NCBI GenBank assembly: GCA_036346405.1
Contig: CM070568.1
Coordinates: forward strand, 3,106,221 to 3,170,220
Origin: Phyllostachys edulis
Taxonomy: Eukaryota > Streptophyta > Magnoliopsida > Poales > Poaceae
Reading direction: 5' to 3'
DNA: 64,000 bases
The translations under genes were made by a program, and so were the position numbers. This document shows positions 53,708 to 64,000 of the stretch, one piece after another (position 1 is the first letter of the stretch; each line of letters begins with the position of its first letter). The notes under the pieces are model-generated. The model saw only the letters and a program-made list of their open reading frames with translations. It did not search any database and was not told the origin of the DNA.

Positions 53708-55809
53708 GGAGGAAACGGAAGACAAGAGCGCGGGCACGAGAGGAGTGAGAGCAGCGAGCGATTTATGCGCGAGCTGATGACGCACGCGGTTCGGTGAGAC
53801 GAAGAAAGGGAGACGAGGGAGGCAGGGAAACGGTCATCTCACGCTACTGATACCGCGTGTTAATTCTCTTACTAATCCTATTTTTCTCCTACTAATAAAG
53901 TTTTAAGGCTATCGAGGTGCTGCGCTACGCAGGCAGGAGCAGTGGGTATAGTACAGTAGGATTATGAATTGAATGGGGGCACAGAGAGATCGACTCATAG
54001 TCAGTCTGTCAGAGAGAAGGTTCCAATTCCAAACTGAGCTTTCGATCCATTTTTTTCTGTTCATTAGTTAGTATTATTCTTGCTTTTTTTTCTTCTCGTA
54101 CAACGGTGGTGCCTATGCGATCTCTATCTGTATTATCTGTATGTATGTATGTATCCTCTTGTCTTGTAAATGCTCTGTGTCTGTCAGTCTCCGCTTGTCT
54201 TGTAATGCGAGTTTTGGATAATTTCCCTAAGATTGCATATGATATATCATTTTGTCCATGTAACGGTTAGGAATTGAGTTATCTTCTTGTTGTCTGCCCT
54301 ACCATTCACATAGCAAATTATGAAGTGACTAATTATTAATTAAGTTTAATTTATGGCAACTAATTAATTATGAAGTTTAATTGCGGATAATTAATTAGGA
54401 TATAATTAATTGTAACTAATTAATGATGACTAATTATCTAAGACAAAATTAATTACAACTAAATGGTAATGACTAAATTAATTACACCTAATTAATTATG
54501 CCTAATTAACTATGACTAAATTAATCATGATTAATTAACTAGGACTAATAATTAACTACGACTAATCAACTACATCTAATAAAGAAAATGCATATGACCA
54601 AGAAAAACCTACTCCTATGTCGAACTTCTGTAATAACATGATCGCTAATGATCGCTCTAAACAATCCTTAGCCGTGGGAGCTAGGAATGAATGAGCGAGC
54701 TGAGAATGAGAGAGCTGAGAATGAATGAGTGAACGTCCGCATCGCGTATTTTATAGTCGCGCGATGCAGAAATTACGCCGACCGCAAAAAGCGACGGGAG
54801 GAATCGGATTCCCTCCCGCGCGGCCCTTCCTTTGAAGTGCATGAATGCGGAGGGATACTGATGGGAGAGGATGGGAAAGATTCCTCCACGCGGGGCTGTA
54901 GTGTCGCATACGGGAGAGAGTATTCTTGTGTCTTTGGGCTAGGACAATGCTAGATTTCGCCCCCAACCCAGATGCGCCACATGGCGCCATGAGGGGAAAA
55001 CCCTGCCCTAGGGGCACGACACAGTGTATTTTCGCCCCCCAGGGGCGTAGCAAAGGCGATTCAAGTCCCCTGGTGTGCCCTATTTGACGCGTGGCAGCAC
55101 GGGGCAAGTTCGCTCCCACGGGCATGGTGGAGGGTGTTATTTTTGCAAATATAGCAGAAAGGGGGCTAGTTTTGTTATTCCCTACGCCAAAGGTTCTATA
55201 AGCGCCAAAATGCTAATCACTGTTATGTTTATCATTTGGGGTGAATGGCGGTCGTCCGAAAAGAAACTTTCTATCGAAATCTCTGACGCAACATCTTGCG
55301 ACCATACATGCAACAAATTGATTTAACATCTTCAATAAAAATAAAAATAGGCCCCCACTCATATAAAAAATGGGGGAAAGGCCAGTTACTATACGAATTT
55401 CTCTTGAAATTACATATCCTGTTATTATATGAACATGTACTTGAAAAACTAGCACAAAAAACAACACAAATATATGTTGTTACGACAATTGCAAAATTTT
55501 GAAAGTGAAAACGCATGCAAAAAAATTGGGCTAAATAAAAAATCACATTGCAGCAATGGAGAAAGGGTGTTGCAGCAACCCTATCAAAAGAGGAGGCAGC
55601 GGGTTGACGCCGGAGGGCGAGATAGCTGTTGTCCAAGGAGGCGGACAACCCTATGCTTCTTTGCCGGGGGATCTGGATCTAACGGGGCTGAGGCCGACAT
55701 GTTGCCTCGTCGCCAGCCATGCCTTCGTGCCCTTCCCATGCTCCTTCGGCCGCACTGACCTCGCTTCACTGGTCAAGAGGGGGACGACCATGGCTGCGAT
55801 GTGGAACAT
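53708..55809. other. NHL promoter side and intergenic repeats
   Basis: After the NHL leader and promoter, an A/T-rich array occupies 54325-54585. Then 54660-55140 is mixed GC-rich sequence with no recognised element ends. 55440-55800 includes GC-rich sequence with overlapping ORFs on both strands and no recognisable domain. Confidence 0.45.
54325..54585. repeat. Degenerate (ACTAATTAATTA)n array
   Basis: About 18 imperfect copies of a 13-16 bp word around TAATTAATTA with ACTA, TATG or GACTA linkers. Confidence 0.75.
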
Positions 55810-58427
55810 TGTCAGGACCCGGCTTGGCATCTGGGCCCTCTGTATGTACTGAGCTAGTCTCATGATTAGTAGTTAGCTTACACATTACAACATCGATGAA
55901 TATCACATCCATACATGCGAATAAAAATTGTAATAAATTAGTGTAAATAGACCACATGGTCGAAGTCTTACAACGAAATGGATAAATAGACGTGGGGACC
56001 CACATGATATGCCCACAGTCAATCGAGTAGGGTAAGCGACCTAGCACTTGGCATCATCCCGGACTCCCGATGGGTAGAGGTAATTGTTCACCAGTTAATA
56101 TCTACGGGCACTGAATCCACATATATGAGCAACCATGTGTACAAAAGTACTCAGCAAGTCCTTATGCCAAATGCAAGTATATAGATGCTTGGCTTGCCAA
56201 AAGAGGGGTCTTATGATTATTTTAGCACAAAGCAAGTTTTGTTTGCCAATACCATACCATAGTTAATTTTTAAGCCTAGGACCTAACCATTTTTAAATTT
56301 AAAACCAAAGTGTTGTCTGTATAAGCATGTTTCATCATGTAGTAAGGTTCCATCCACCTAACTCTAGATACAAGGTTCCATCCCACACTATATCAAAACT
56401 AACCAAATGCGACCTTCTTCACAACGCCCATAACCAGGGGCACGACTATTCGAATAGATTATACACTCTACAGATATTGTACATCTTTACCCACAAGATA
56501 TGATCAACCCATAATGTCAGCCAGTGACACACTTCCTTAGGCGTGCGACGCAGAGGATCATAAACAAGGCTTTTCTGATACCTAATCCCGACACTTCTCC
56601 TGCCTGGTGGGTGGACCCCTCAACACTGGGACCGTGACTGTTATGGGGCACCCTCATAATGCTCCCATCAACAGGCTTGTCGACGATCGAGTCTCTGATC
56701 TTACGTAAATAGAGGAAAATGGCTAAGAGTTCTTGGATGAGAATAAGATTGCTTTTTATTGCAATGAACTAGATCTTTACAGGGGTGCCTTGAATAAGGC
56801 ACTAGACTAGCCCTAGTTACACTTGAATCTAATTGCCTTGCAATTGTTCTCTCCTGGTTGTCTTCGGATTGATCTTGATGATTCAGATCCTGATGGTTCG
56901 GTCGGATGCCTCTCCTGCCGTTTGTATTCTCCTTTAAATAACCAGCGAAGTGGTGGCAGTTACATCCGGAAGAGACGCCCTTTGGAAGTGACGCGTCTGG
57001 TCGGGGGAACAGTGACAATTAGAAATGCTAACCGATCAGCAGTTGATGCCAGTGGGAGACAAAACCATATAGCAGTGGGTGGACCCCTCAACACTGGGAC
57101 CGTGATTGTTACGGGGCACCCTCATAATGCTCCCATCAACAGGCTACATTTTCAATAAGGGACCCACCATTGTGAGGGAAGTCAGAATTCATTCTCCACC
57201 ATCCACTCGCCCAAGTCCCCACCATTTTATAAAAACTATTTTTTTCTGGTTTTAGGTGGTAACCTCGTTACCACACTATGAGTCACATTATGTCCCAAGT
57301 GTTGTAATGACAATGTTTGTGTCATAATCAAATTAACCACTAAGCATATCTAGGTATGACCATTATCCAAGTTTACTTAACCAAGGGCAATATTAATATG
57401 AAATTAGCCTAGGGTGACAAGGTAGTCATTACATCAACAATCAAGGAGGGGAATAGTAGGTAACAACATATGTAGTAACTATGCATCAAAATTTAACATA
57501 GCACTTCATAAATAATAATAAGCATGCAAGCAATACTTTAAAGCAAAGTAAGTGCAATTGAAAACTAGGTTCAACATGATCAATTATAAGGACTTGCCTT
57601 GCTCATGGGTTTCTTGGTCTCGATCTTGTTTTGGAACAGCTGCAAAGCCTTCAGCGATGTTGGAATATATTTAAACGTAAAACGGTGACTTCGAATAAAT
57701 GCACATGAACTCAAATAAATTCAAATAAAACTCAAACAAACTACAAACATTATGATTTTGGTATTGATGGAAAGATTTTGAATTTATATGAATTTAGAAA
57801 GAAAAATCAAGTCATTTGGATTCAAAACAAGGGAGAACGGTCTCTCCAAAATTTGACCCGAGAGGAAATTTCAGAAATTATGAAAATCCCGACAGGTGGT
57901 GTCTAGTTGGCTTTACTTTTTCTTTTTCAATTATTTTCATTAAGAAAAACCTCTGCGGCTGATAGGTGCGCGAGTTCTCGTGGACGAGGCATGACGTGTG
58001 CTCTTGGAGGCGATGTGACAAGGTCATGGCGCTGTGAGAGAGGGTGAGAGGTTCGAGGTAGCAGTTGTTCTGCATCTCCTATTGCCACACGTGTCGTGGA
58101 GGTATGTATGTGTGTGAGAGAGAGCGAGTGAGAGAGAAGAATAGAGAGAAGGGAGACTTGGATAAGAAGAACGGTGCTAGGGCATTGATAGGTGGGGCTG
58201 AGGGCCCGCTGGTCAGTGAGCATGTGCAAGACGGAAGGGACTTGGGCTATCCTTTGGGTTGGCTCAGCCTCAAGACCAGTTAAGTTGTGGCTAGGTCGGT
58301 TTCATGGTCGCTTGCTCGAGTTGGAGAGAAAGAGAAGAGAGATGGCGATTCTTTGAGGATCTAATAATCCTCAATTAATTAAGTTATTTATCGTAATATA
58401 TGTTATAGATAATAATATTTTTATACA
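55810..58427 (-). mobile_element. LTR-like block of a Ty3-type element (borders tentative)
   Basis: Begins TGTCAGGACCCGG and shares the layout of the LARD LTR: an ATGATTAGTAGTTAG word close to its start (compare GTGATCAGTAGCTAG), a GTAC...GTACTCAGCAAG motif at 56139-56158, a CGGCTATTCGAATAG-like word (56444 on), and a GC-rich promoter-like block near 57950-58330. The right end (TTTTATACA at 58427) is a guess and no TSD was found. No coding sequence. Confidence 0.45.
56607..57145. repeat. 71-bp direct repeats flanking a 397-bp TG...CA block
   Basis: Repeats 56607-56677 and 57075-57145 differ at two bases. The block between (56678-57074) starts TGTCGACG and ends ATAGCA, like a small solo LTR, and contains an A/T-rich region like a Copia LTR in antisense. 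Confidence 0.7.
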
Positions 58428-58481
58428 ACCTTCAAAGGTACCCCTTATCATTAATGTTAAGGGTAGATCATAATTACTTAG

Positions 58482-58623
58482 TAGTCATAAGCTATTCTAC
58501 GACTACCTTATATAGTCGTAAGCTATTCTACGACTATTATATGGTCGCAATATCTTCCACGACCACCTCATGATCGTAAGCTTTACTACGATCACCTCAT
58601 GGTCATAAGCTTTACTATGACCA
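58482..58623. repeat. Array of five palindromic units, period 29-30 bp
   Basis: Units at 58482-58505, 58512-58537, 58542-58565, 58571-58594 and 58600-58623 each have a 6-9 bp inverted pair around an 8-12 nt centre (mostly AGCTATTC or AGCTTTAC). The stems differ between units but pair within each: AGTCGTA/TACGACT, GGTCG/CGACC, GATCGTA/TACGATC, GGTCATA/TATGACC. Unit 1 has one mismatch. Confidence 0.85.
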
Positions 58624-58733
58624 AGTCAATCACTACCATCCTATGGTCGATAAAGCCCATAGATGTGGACCTAATTGACTAGGAACCTTATGCGTGTGTT
58701 TAATTATATCTGATGGTTAAGTAGTTAAATATG

Positions 58734-58985
58734 TAACTACTACGAAAAGGTATTCACGAGGCGGTTCAAAACGTCATCACGAGCGGTTTCGTGAGCCGTC
58801 TGAGTTTATGGGTCGATGATGACATGAGGTCATCACAGAGCGGTTTCAAGCATGCGTGATGCATACTTTCACAGACGGTTATTAGCGAGAACCGCTCGTG
58901 ATAAGTATATATCATGCACGGTTTGTGGTCAAACTGTCTATGATGACTTTTCTCTATAAAGCCCCTAGCGATGGTGCTTGTGCCA
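58734..58985 (+). mobile_element. CACTA-family end (same family as 7127-7707)
   Basis: ACTACTACGAAAAGGTATTC is followed, in the same order as the minus strand of 7707 downwards, by CGGTTTCGTGAGCCGTCTGA, a GATGACATGAGGT word, GTGATGCATACT, CACAGACGGTTATTA and CTCTATAAAG. The first C of CACTA is mutated. The opposite end was not found, although an ACAGACGGTTC word occurs at 60716. Confidence 0.7.
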
Positions 58986-58995
58986 TTAAAACCGG

Positions 58996-59046
<51 letters not shown>

Positions 59047-59695
59047 AAATATCTTTCGGCCACTTTGGAGGGATCATCCACATGACATGAGAAGGATGAG
59101 GCAGTAGCCACGGGCAACCTCATGAGCCTGCAAGTTTAAGAAGTATGGATGCAAGGAGACCGTCGGGACATCAATTACCTAGATGTTGTCGATAGGTAAT
59201 TGGGCGTCACTATGTTTATAAAGTGATGTGGACGCATAAGTATTACGATTGGAAGTGGCATCATGTATCAGCAACTAACCATTCTTGATCATGTAATCGT
59301 CTTTAAACCCAACAAGAACAACAAGCAACCATTCTCACATTTCAAAAGAATTCTCAACTTGTTGCATGGTGTTCTTGTTGGGTTTAAAGACAATTACATG
59401 CTCAAGACTTGTTGGTTGCCGATAGATGATGCCACGTCCCGCCGAGTACCAAGGCCCACGCCACTTTTCAACATAGCGACGTCCAATTACCTATCGACAA
59501 CATCCGTAATTGATGTCCTCGACGCCTCCTTGCATCCATACTTCTTAAACCCGCATGGGCCTCAATGAGATTGCCGTGGCTACCGCCTCATCCTTTCATG
59601 TCATGTGACGACTCTAAAGTGGTCGGGGACTACTATATATATATATATGCCGATTTTAATGGCACAAGACCAACGCTTGAAGACTTTATGGAGAA
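58950..59695. repeat. Long fold-back inverted repeat (arms about 350 bp, 31-nt loop)
   Basis: The left arm (58950-59329) and right arm (59361-59695) are imperfect reverse complements for their whole length, joined by a 31-nt centre. Shared words include TTTAAACCCAACAAGAAC, GATGTTGTCGATAGGTAATT, AGAAGTATGGATGCAAGGAG and CTTGTGCCATTAAAA. The left arm carries a long (TA)n run (about 59000-59040) that is short in the right arm. Identity is roughly 80-85% by eye. It continues the CACTA-family sequence seen at 7127-7440. Confidence 0.85.
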
Positions 59696-59870
59696 GAGAT
59701 TATGAATGGAATGGTAGGACGTACCTGGGACGCAAGGTAGGAGGACCTTGACCGGCATGAACATAGTTACACAGACAAAGGTGAAATGAATGGTGAGAGA
59801 CAGATGAAGATGTGTTGTAGTAGTTTTTGACTCATTTGGTCTTATTTTCGAATACAATACACACCAAGCC

Positions 59871-60060
59871 TAATTATCAATTCAATTTTCGCATAAGGCT
59901 ATTAACATCACTACATCATAGAGCAAGGGGACTATTAATATGAACTAATTATCAATTCAATTTCAGCATAAGACTATTAACATCACTACATCACAGAGCA
60001 AGGGGACTGTTAATATGAACTAATTATCAATTCAATTTCAGCATAAGACTATTAACATCA
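59871..60060. repeat. 75-bp tandem repeat, 2.5 units
   Basis: Units start TAATTATCAATTCAATTT at 59871, 59946 and 60021; the third stops at AACATCA. Confidence 0.95.
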
Positions 60061-60607
60061 TTGGGCAGTTCAAACCCGACCACCACACCAGTAGTAGGCA
60101 TCCATCGCAGAGCACTAGCCATTTTCATCATAGAGCAAGGGGGTAGAGACAGAGAGGGAGTAAGGTAGGGTGATACCTCGATCTGTTGCAACCACGGTGG
60201 CGACCCCACCACTAGCACAACCCTCATCCATCTCCTTCACCTTGCATAAATCACACAAACATCGAGGACACAACTTAAGGCTCAAGCATAAAAAACAAAG
60301 TCAATAAAAGACATTAAAATAACAGATCTAGAGGAGAATAGAGGGAGGATGGGGAAAGCAAAGCCCGGCCAGGGCCCGAGCGCAGGAGGTCGAGCAGAAG
60401 AACCAAGCCATGGCGACGCAGGCGACACGCGGGGCCAAGCCTAGTGGCTTGGGTGGCGGCGTCACCGTAGTTGTGGCACGACCCTAAAATTGCACAAGAC
60501 ACTACTATCGTCATTTAATGTCTTTGTGGTGTGAAAGAGTGTCTGGCAACCGACGGCGACGGCGACGGGTCGTCTTGATGGCGTCGAAAGTGGGAGAGAA
60601 CGGACGA

Positions 60608-60696
60608 GAGTGACGAGTTAGGGTGGGCGCAAACCCTAGCGGCGCTGGGGAGTGACGAGAGTTAGGGCGGGCGCAAACCCTAGCGGCCAGGCTCCT
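60608..60696. repeat. Short GC-rich tandem duplication
   Basis: GAGTGACGAG...GGGCGCAAACCCTAGCGGC occurs twice in about 90 bp with small differences. It contains AAACCCTA words. Confidence 0.85.
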
Positions 60697-60897
60697 ACTA
60701 ATAAAGAGACTTATCACAGACGGTTCTTTTGAGGACCCTCGGGTTATCTCCGTAAGACCGAGACTAAGCATGGTCTTAAGGACATAACTCTGGGCCTCAA
60801 GTAAATGGATTCCAACTTAACTCAATCTAAGTGAGAGGCTTAGCTAAAACTAGAGCATCGACGATCATGCGCGCTGCTCCTTTACAAGCACTACATG

Positions 60898-63800
60898 ATT
60901 GTCAGTTCTCCCACAAGCCAAGCACTACACTTAGTGAGTTAAATGGGAAGCCACAAACAGCGAGCATGAACTCATATTGGCTCCCAAGATCAGCGACCAA
61001 TATGCTCATACTCTCATACAACGTTGATCACACCCATACAACAAACATACATTGATAGTTCAAAAGACATACAACATAATAGTTAAAGTCTACAACTATT
61101 ACAAACGGCCGACCGGCCAAATTCAAATAAGAGTATTAAGTAGCAGCGTGAGTAAGTAAATAAACCAAAAGACCAGCGATGGTATGCCCATATCCCATCG
61201 ACAACCGAGTGAGAGTTAAAAATAGCACTACTGTCGGTCGTCGCCTAAATCGGCGCTAACGAGCTCAACGGGCTCATATCCTTCCTCACCTGAAATTGCA
61301 GCAACCGGGTTGAGTACAAAAGTACTCGCAAGTCTTACACAAATAAAAATTAGTTATGCTAGAGGTTGTTCCAAAGGATGGCTCATATTGGCTTAGTTTT
61401 GCGAAAAGACGCAACAATTTAACAACCTACACATACTAGTTTTTCAAGTGCCATTAAAAAAAATCAGATTTGAAGTAGAAGTAAAACATGTGAATAAGTA
61501 GTAAATTGAATAACAAATGAAGCATACAAATAACAAAGTGGCTGTCCACTTTGATACAACAACAAGCATGAACATCCCATTCATGATGATTACCAAGTTA
61601 TAACCACAAATTTTAATTCCAAGTCTAACAATAAGCAGCCACAAACTCAAGCGATCGTCCATAACAGCGGACACGGCTATTCAAATAGGTTTATACCCTA
61701 CAGGGGTGTACTACTTTACCCACACGACTTGATTAGCCATAAACCTCCAGATGCCTTCGAAAATAGCATACTTCCTATGGTATGCCGGCCGGGTAAACCA
61801 ATAGTTAGTATTTTTCAGCAAGTTGGCATTATTAAGTTTAATCACCCATGCACGACGTAATCCCGCTTAAATGTAGGTTATACCGCCTACTAACTCAAAC
61901 GGGCACGCAAGTTGTGCTGGGCACACCGACCCAATTAACAAGGTTTAAATAGTGCTCATTCACACAATATAGAATTGCAATTGGCACCCTACGAAGCATA
62001 TATATGATAGAACACATATACGTCCTCACACCACCAGTCATCAACTTAACAACACCAACCCCTTACTTAACCAAGCAGCGCCCATATGCCACGAGTGATA
62101 GCACGAGTTTTGCTTGAACCGCAGGTACCCAAAGTTCGGTCCTTAACTGTCCAGACAAGTCTACCACTTGCCCAAGTCTCGTGCACAAAGTCACCATCAC
62201 TTACCATCACTTGTCCAGACCAAAAGCTCATTTAAAATGACAAAATTTAACTCATAAAATAGATACGAAGATCTGAAATAAAAGTATATAATTAAAGTTG
62301 TGTGTATCCCATAATTGTCGGGTTAGTCCCGACAATCAATTACCGGTTCTAGACTTGTATGGCTAAGCGAACTCGAATAATATAATTCAACCATCCTAAC
62401 TCAAGCATGTGGTACTGGAATAATTCATGGATAACCTCAATGAATAGGAGATAACTAATCTACACATTACAAAAATAGCGATATTATCAAAATAGCATGC
62501 AAGCAATTATCGTTGCACTAACTTAATAAAACTGAGATCAAATATGATGCAAAAGAAAGTTCAAATGATGCTTGCCTTGCTGGTAGCTTAGTTGCTCTCC
62601 CTCAGTAGCGTATATGTCAATATCGATAGGCTCGAAATCTATATAAATACAACACCGAATAAACATCAAGAAATACCCAAAAATTCAAAATGCTAAAAAA
62701 TGCATGATTTTTCTACAGTAGCTAAATCATGATTTTAGATGAATTTAGGTGAAAGAATTATTCCATTTGGACTTAGTATGTGAGAGTTATTAAGGTTTGA
62801 AAAATCAGTTTTCAGGAAATTCCAGATTAATTCACTTTGGTTCTTGTTTACTTAATTTAATTATTTGGGTAAAATTTATAGAACAGTAGTGGGACAAAGG
62901 ATTATATGGATAATTAGAGAATATTAATACAAGACTAAAACAGTTGAGTTTACCTCAATTGGAGTTTCCATGATTTAGTTATGAATTTCTAAAGTTATCA
63001 GCATTTCCTTTTGTAAAAATAATGGTGTTAATGGATCAATCTCCAAAATAATAATCTCTGCTACAGAGACATGTTTGAAACCAATTTTAACATAAAGTTC
63101 ATTCAAAATAAAAATTATCTGAAGTGGTTTCAACCATTTTGGAGTTGAGATGAATTAGTTAGGTATTTTTGAAGTTCTTCTTATTTTTCAGTGTGCAAAT
63201 TAATACGTTTCGGATTTTCTAAAGTGCTTAATCCTTTTCTTACCGAGGGTCGCGCTAGCCTCAGTCTCTGACAGTGGGGCCTGCACAGCACCGCTCCCTA
63301 ACACGTTCAATGAACCGAACGCGCTGACAAGTGGGTCCGCTCGTCAGCGACTCACCACGAAGGCGTGCGTGCGCGTGCGAACTTTTGGACCGTGCTCGTG
63401 AACCGTTGGATTAAAATCCAACGATCCACAATCGTGGTGCGTTCGGAGGTGTGAACGGCCTCTCAATCCTGATCGTCCAGTTCGCATCGCACGGTCCAGA
63501 TTCGTGGCACATTCGGATGGTCCGAACAGCCACTTAATCTGGACCGTTGCCTTCGCATCTAAAGGTCCAAAATGGTTCTAGTTGTAGTTGGGCTGATTAC
63601 GTGTAAGCCACGGGTTTTAAATTCTTGGGCCCACATGTAAAAGACCCATTAGTTCTTTAAGACATCATTAACTCCAGTAAGCAATCATTAGCATTTTAAT
63701 GGGCATCTATTGCCGTAAACGACCCGACTCTGATGGCGCTCGCGGCCCCGCAATGTGCTCATGATGATGCTGGCGGCTCGGCTGGTGCTACACGCCATGG

Positions 63801-64000
63801 CGGAGCCGACCAAGGCCTAGGATATGACCACAATAGCCATGCGCACCTTTGGGTAGAGGTGGTGCCCTCACGAGGTGGCCGTCTGCGGCGGCTAGTCGAG
63901 CAAGCGGCGGCAAGAACACGCAAACATGCACACAACTAAACAAGCTCATGACATTGAATCCAATGGTGCACGAGCTACTAGTTACTACAAGTGAGCTACC
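60898..64000 (-). mobile_element. Probable LTR of another Ty3-type element, running off the window
   Basis: Layout parallels the LARD LTR: GAGTACAAAAGTACTCGCAAG at 61312-61332, a GACACGGCTATTC word (61670) shared with the LARD LTR (AACACGGCTATTCGAATAG), a long A/T-rich part, and then a GC-rich promoter-like block (63240-63930). No coding domain. Start and orientation are tentative, and the last few hundred bases show no gene. Confidence 0.4.

Noticed and set aside
52808..53777. Plus-strand ORFs of 75-179 aa opposite the NHL gene
   Set aside because: They are antisense to a well-supported LEA_2 protein with a membrane segment; they are third-position GC shadows.
53708..53785. 26-residue N-terminal extension of the NHL protein (start at 53785)
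   Set aside because: NHL proteins usually begin at MADRVHP; the extension is more likely 5' UTR, although it cannot be excluded without cDNA.
58482..58623. CRISPR-like array
   Set aside because: The genome is a plant's; units are themselves palindromes without unique spacers, and no cas-like gene is present.

Overview
The window is nuclear DNA of a flowering plant, almost certainly a grass (Poaceae). The evidence is short GC-rich first exons, canonical GT-AG introns, telo-box promoters and a dense load of LTR retrotransposons, CACTA, hAT and Mutator-type elements with grass-style termini. I see no bacterial-type genes, no CRISPR array, and no tRNA or rRNA gene.

Four host genes stand out. 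(1) A 120-aa secreted-peptide-like ORF lies at 10566-10928 (+). (2) A seven-exon gene on the minus strand, 34629 down to 12073, encodes a 593-aa CID-domain protein of the RPRD1/CREPT type (RNA polymerase II CTD binding). (3) NSE1, the RING-like subunit of the SMC5/6 complex, has six exons at 48023-50565 (+) and encodes 336 aa. (4) A single-exon NDR1/HIN1-like (NHL/LEA_2) membrane protein lies at 52856-53707 (-). I assembled the two multi-exon models by hand from ORF pieces; every junction has GT/AG and the phases add up.

Almost everything else is transposable-element DNA. Positions 1-6163 hold the 3' half of a Ty1/Copia element broken by another LTR. A roughly 1-kb segment carrying a solo LTR with its target-site duplication (TSD) occurs twice (6164-7126 and 7965-8945), with a CACTA end between the copies. 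A Mutator-type MITE with a perfect 9-bp TSD sits upstream of the peptide gene. Intron 6 of the CID gene is 15.1 kb. It holds an inverted-repeat element with a captured histone H2A piece, split by a Copia element, followed by a Ty3/gypsy chromovirus that itself contains a 972-bp hAT element. Intron 4 holds a hAT MITE and an internally deleted gypsy element.

Further right, 36.06-37.49 kb is a degenerate purine-rich tandem array. It is interrupted by a non-coding LARD-type retroelement (37497-44273) whose two LTRs differ in length by 3.8 kb. A decayed hAT transposon (44560-47545) lies just upstream of NSE1. From 55.8 kb to the end the DNA looks like LTRs of Ty3-type elements in minus orientation, a CACTA-family end, a 0.75-kb fold-back and several tandem repeats.

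The least ordinary signals are a five-unit array of small palindromes with matched stem changes (58482-58623), the 0.75-kb fold-back beside it, the intronic H2A-bearing hairpin, and a GAGTAC/GTACTC palindrome followed by GCAAG that recurs in several divergent LTRs. I found no clear new multi-gene system.
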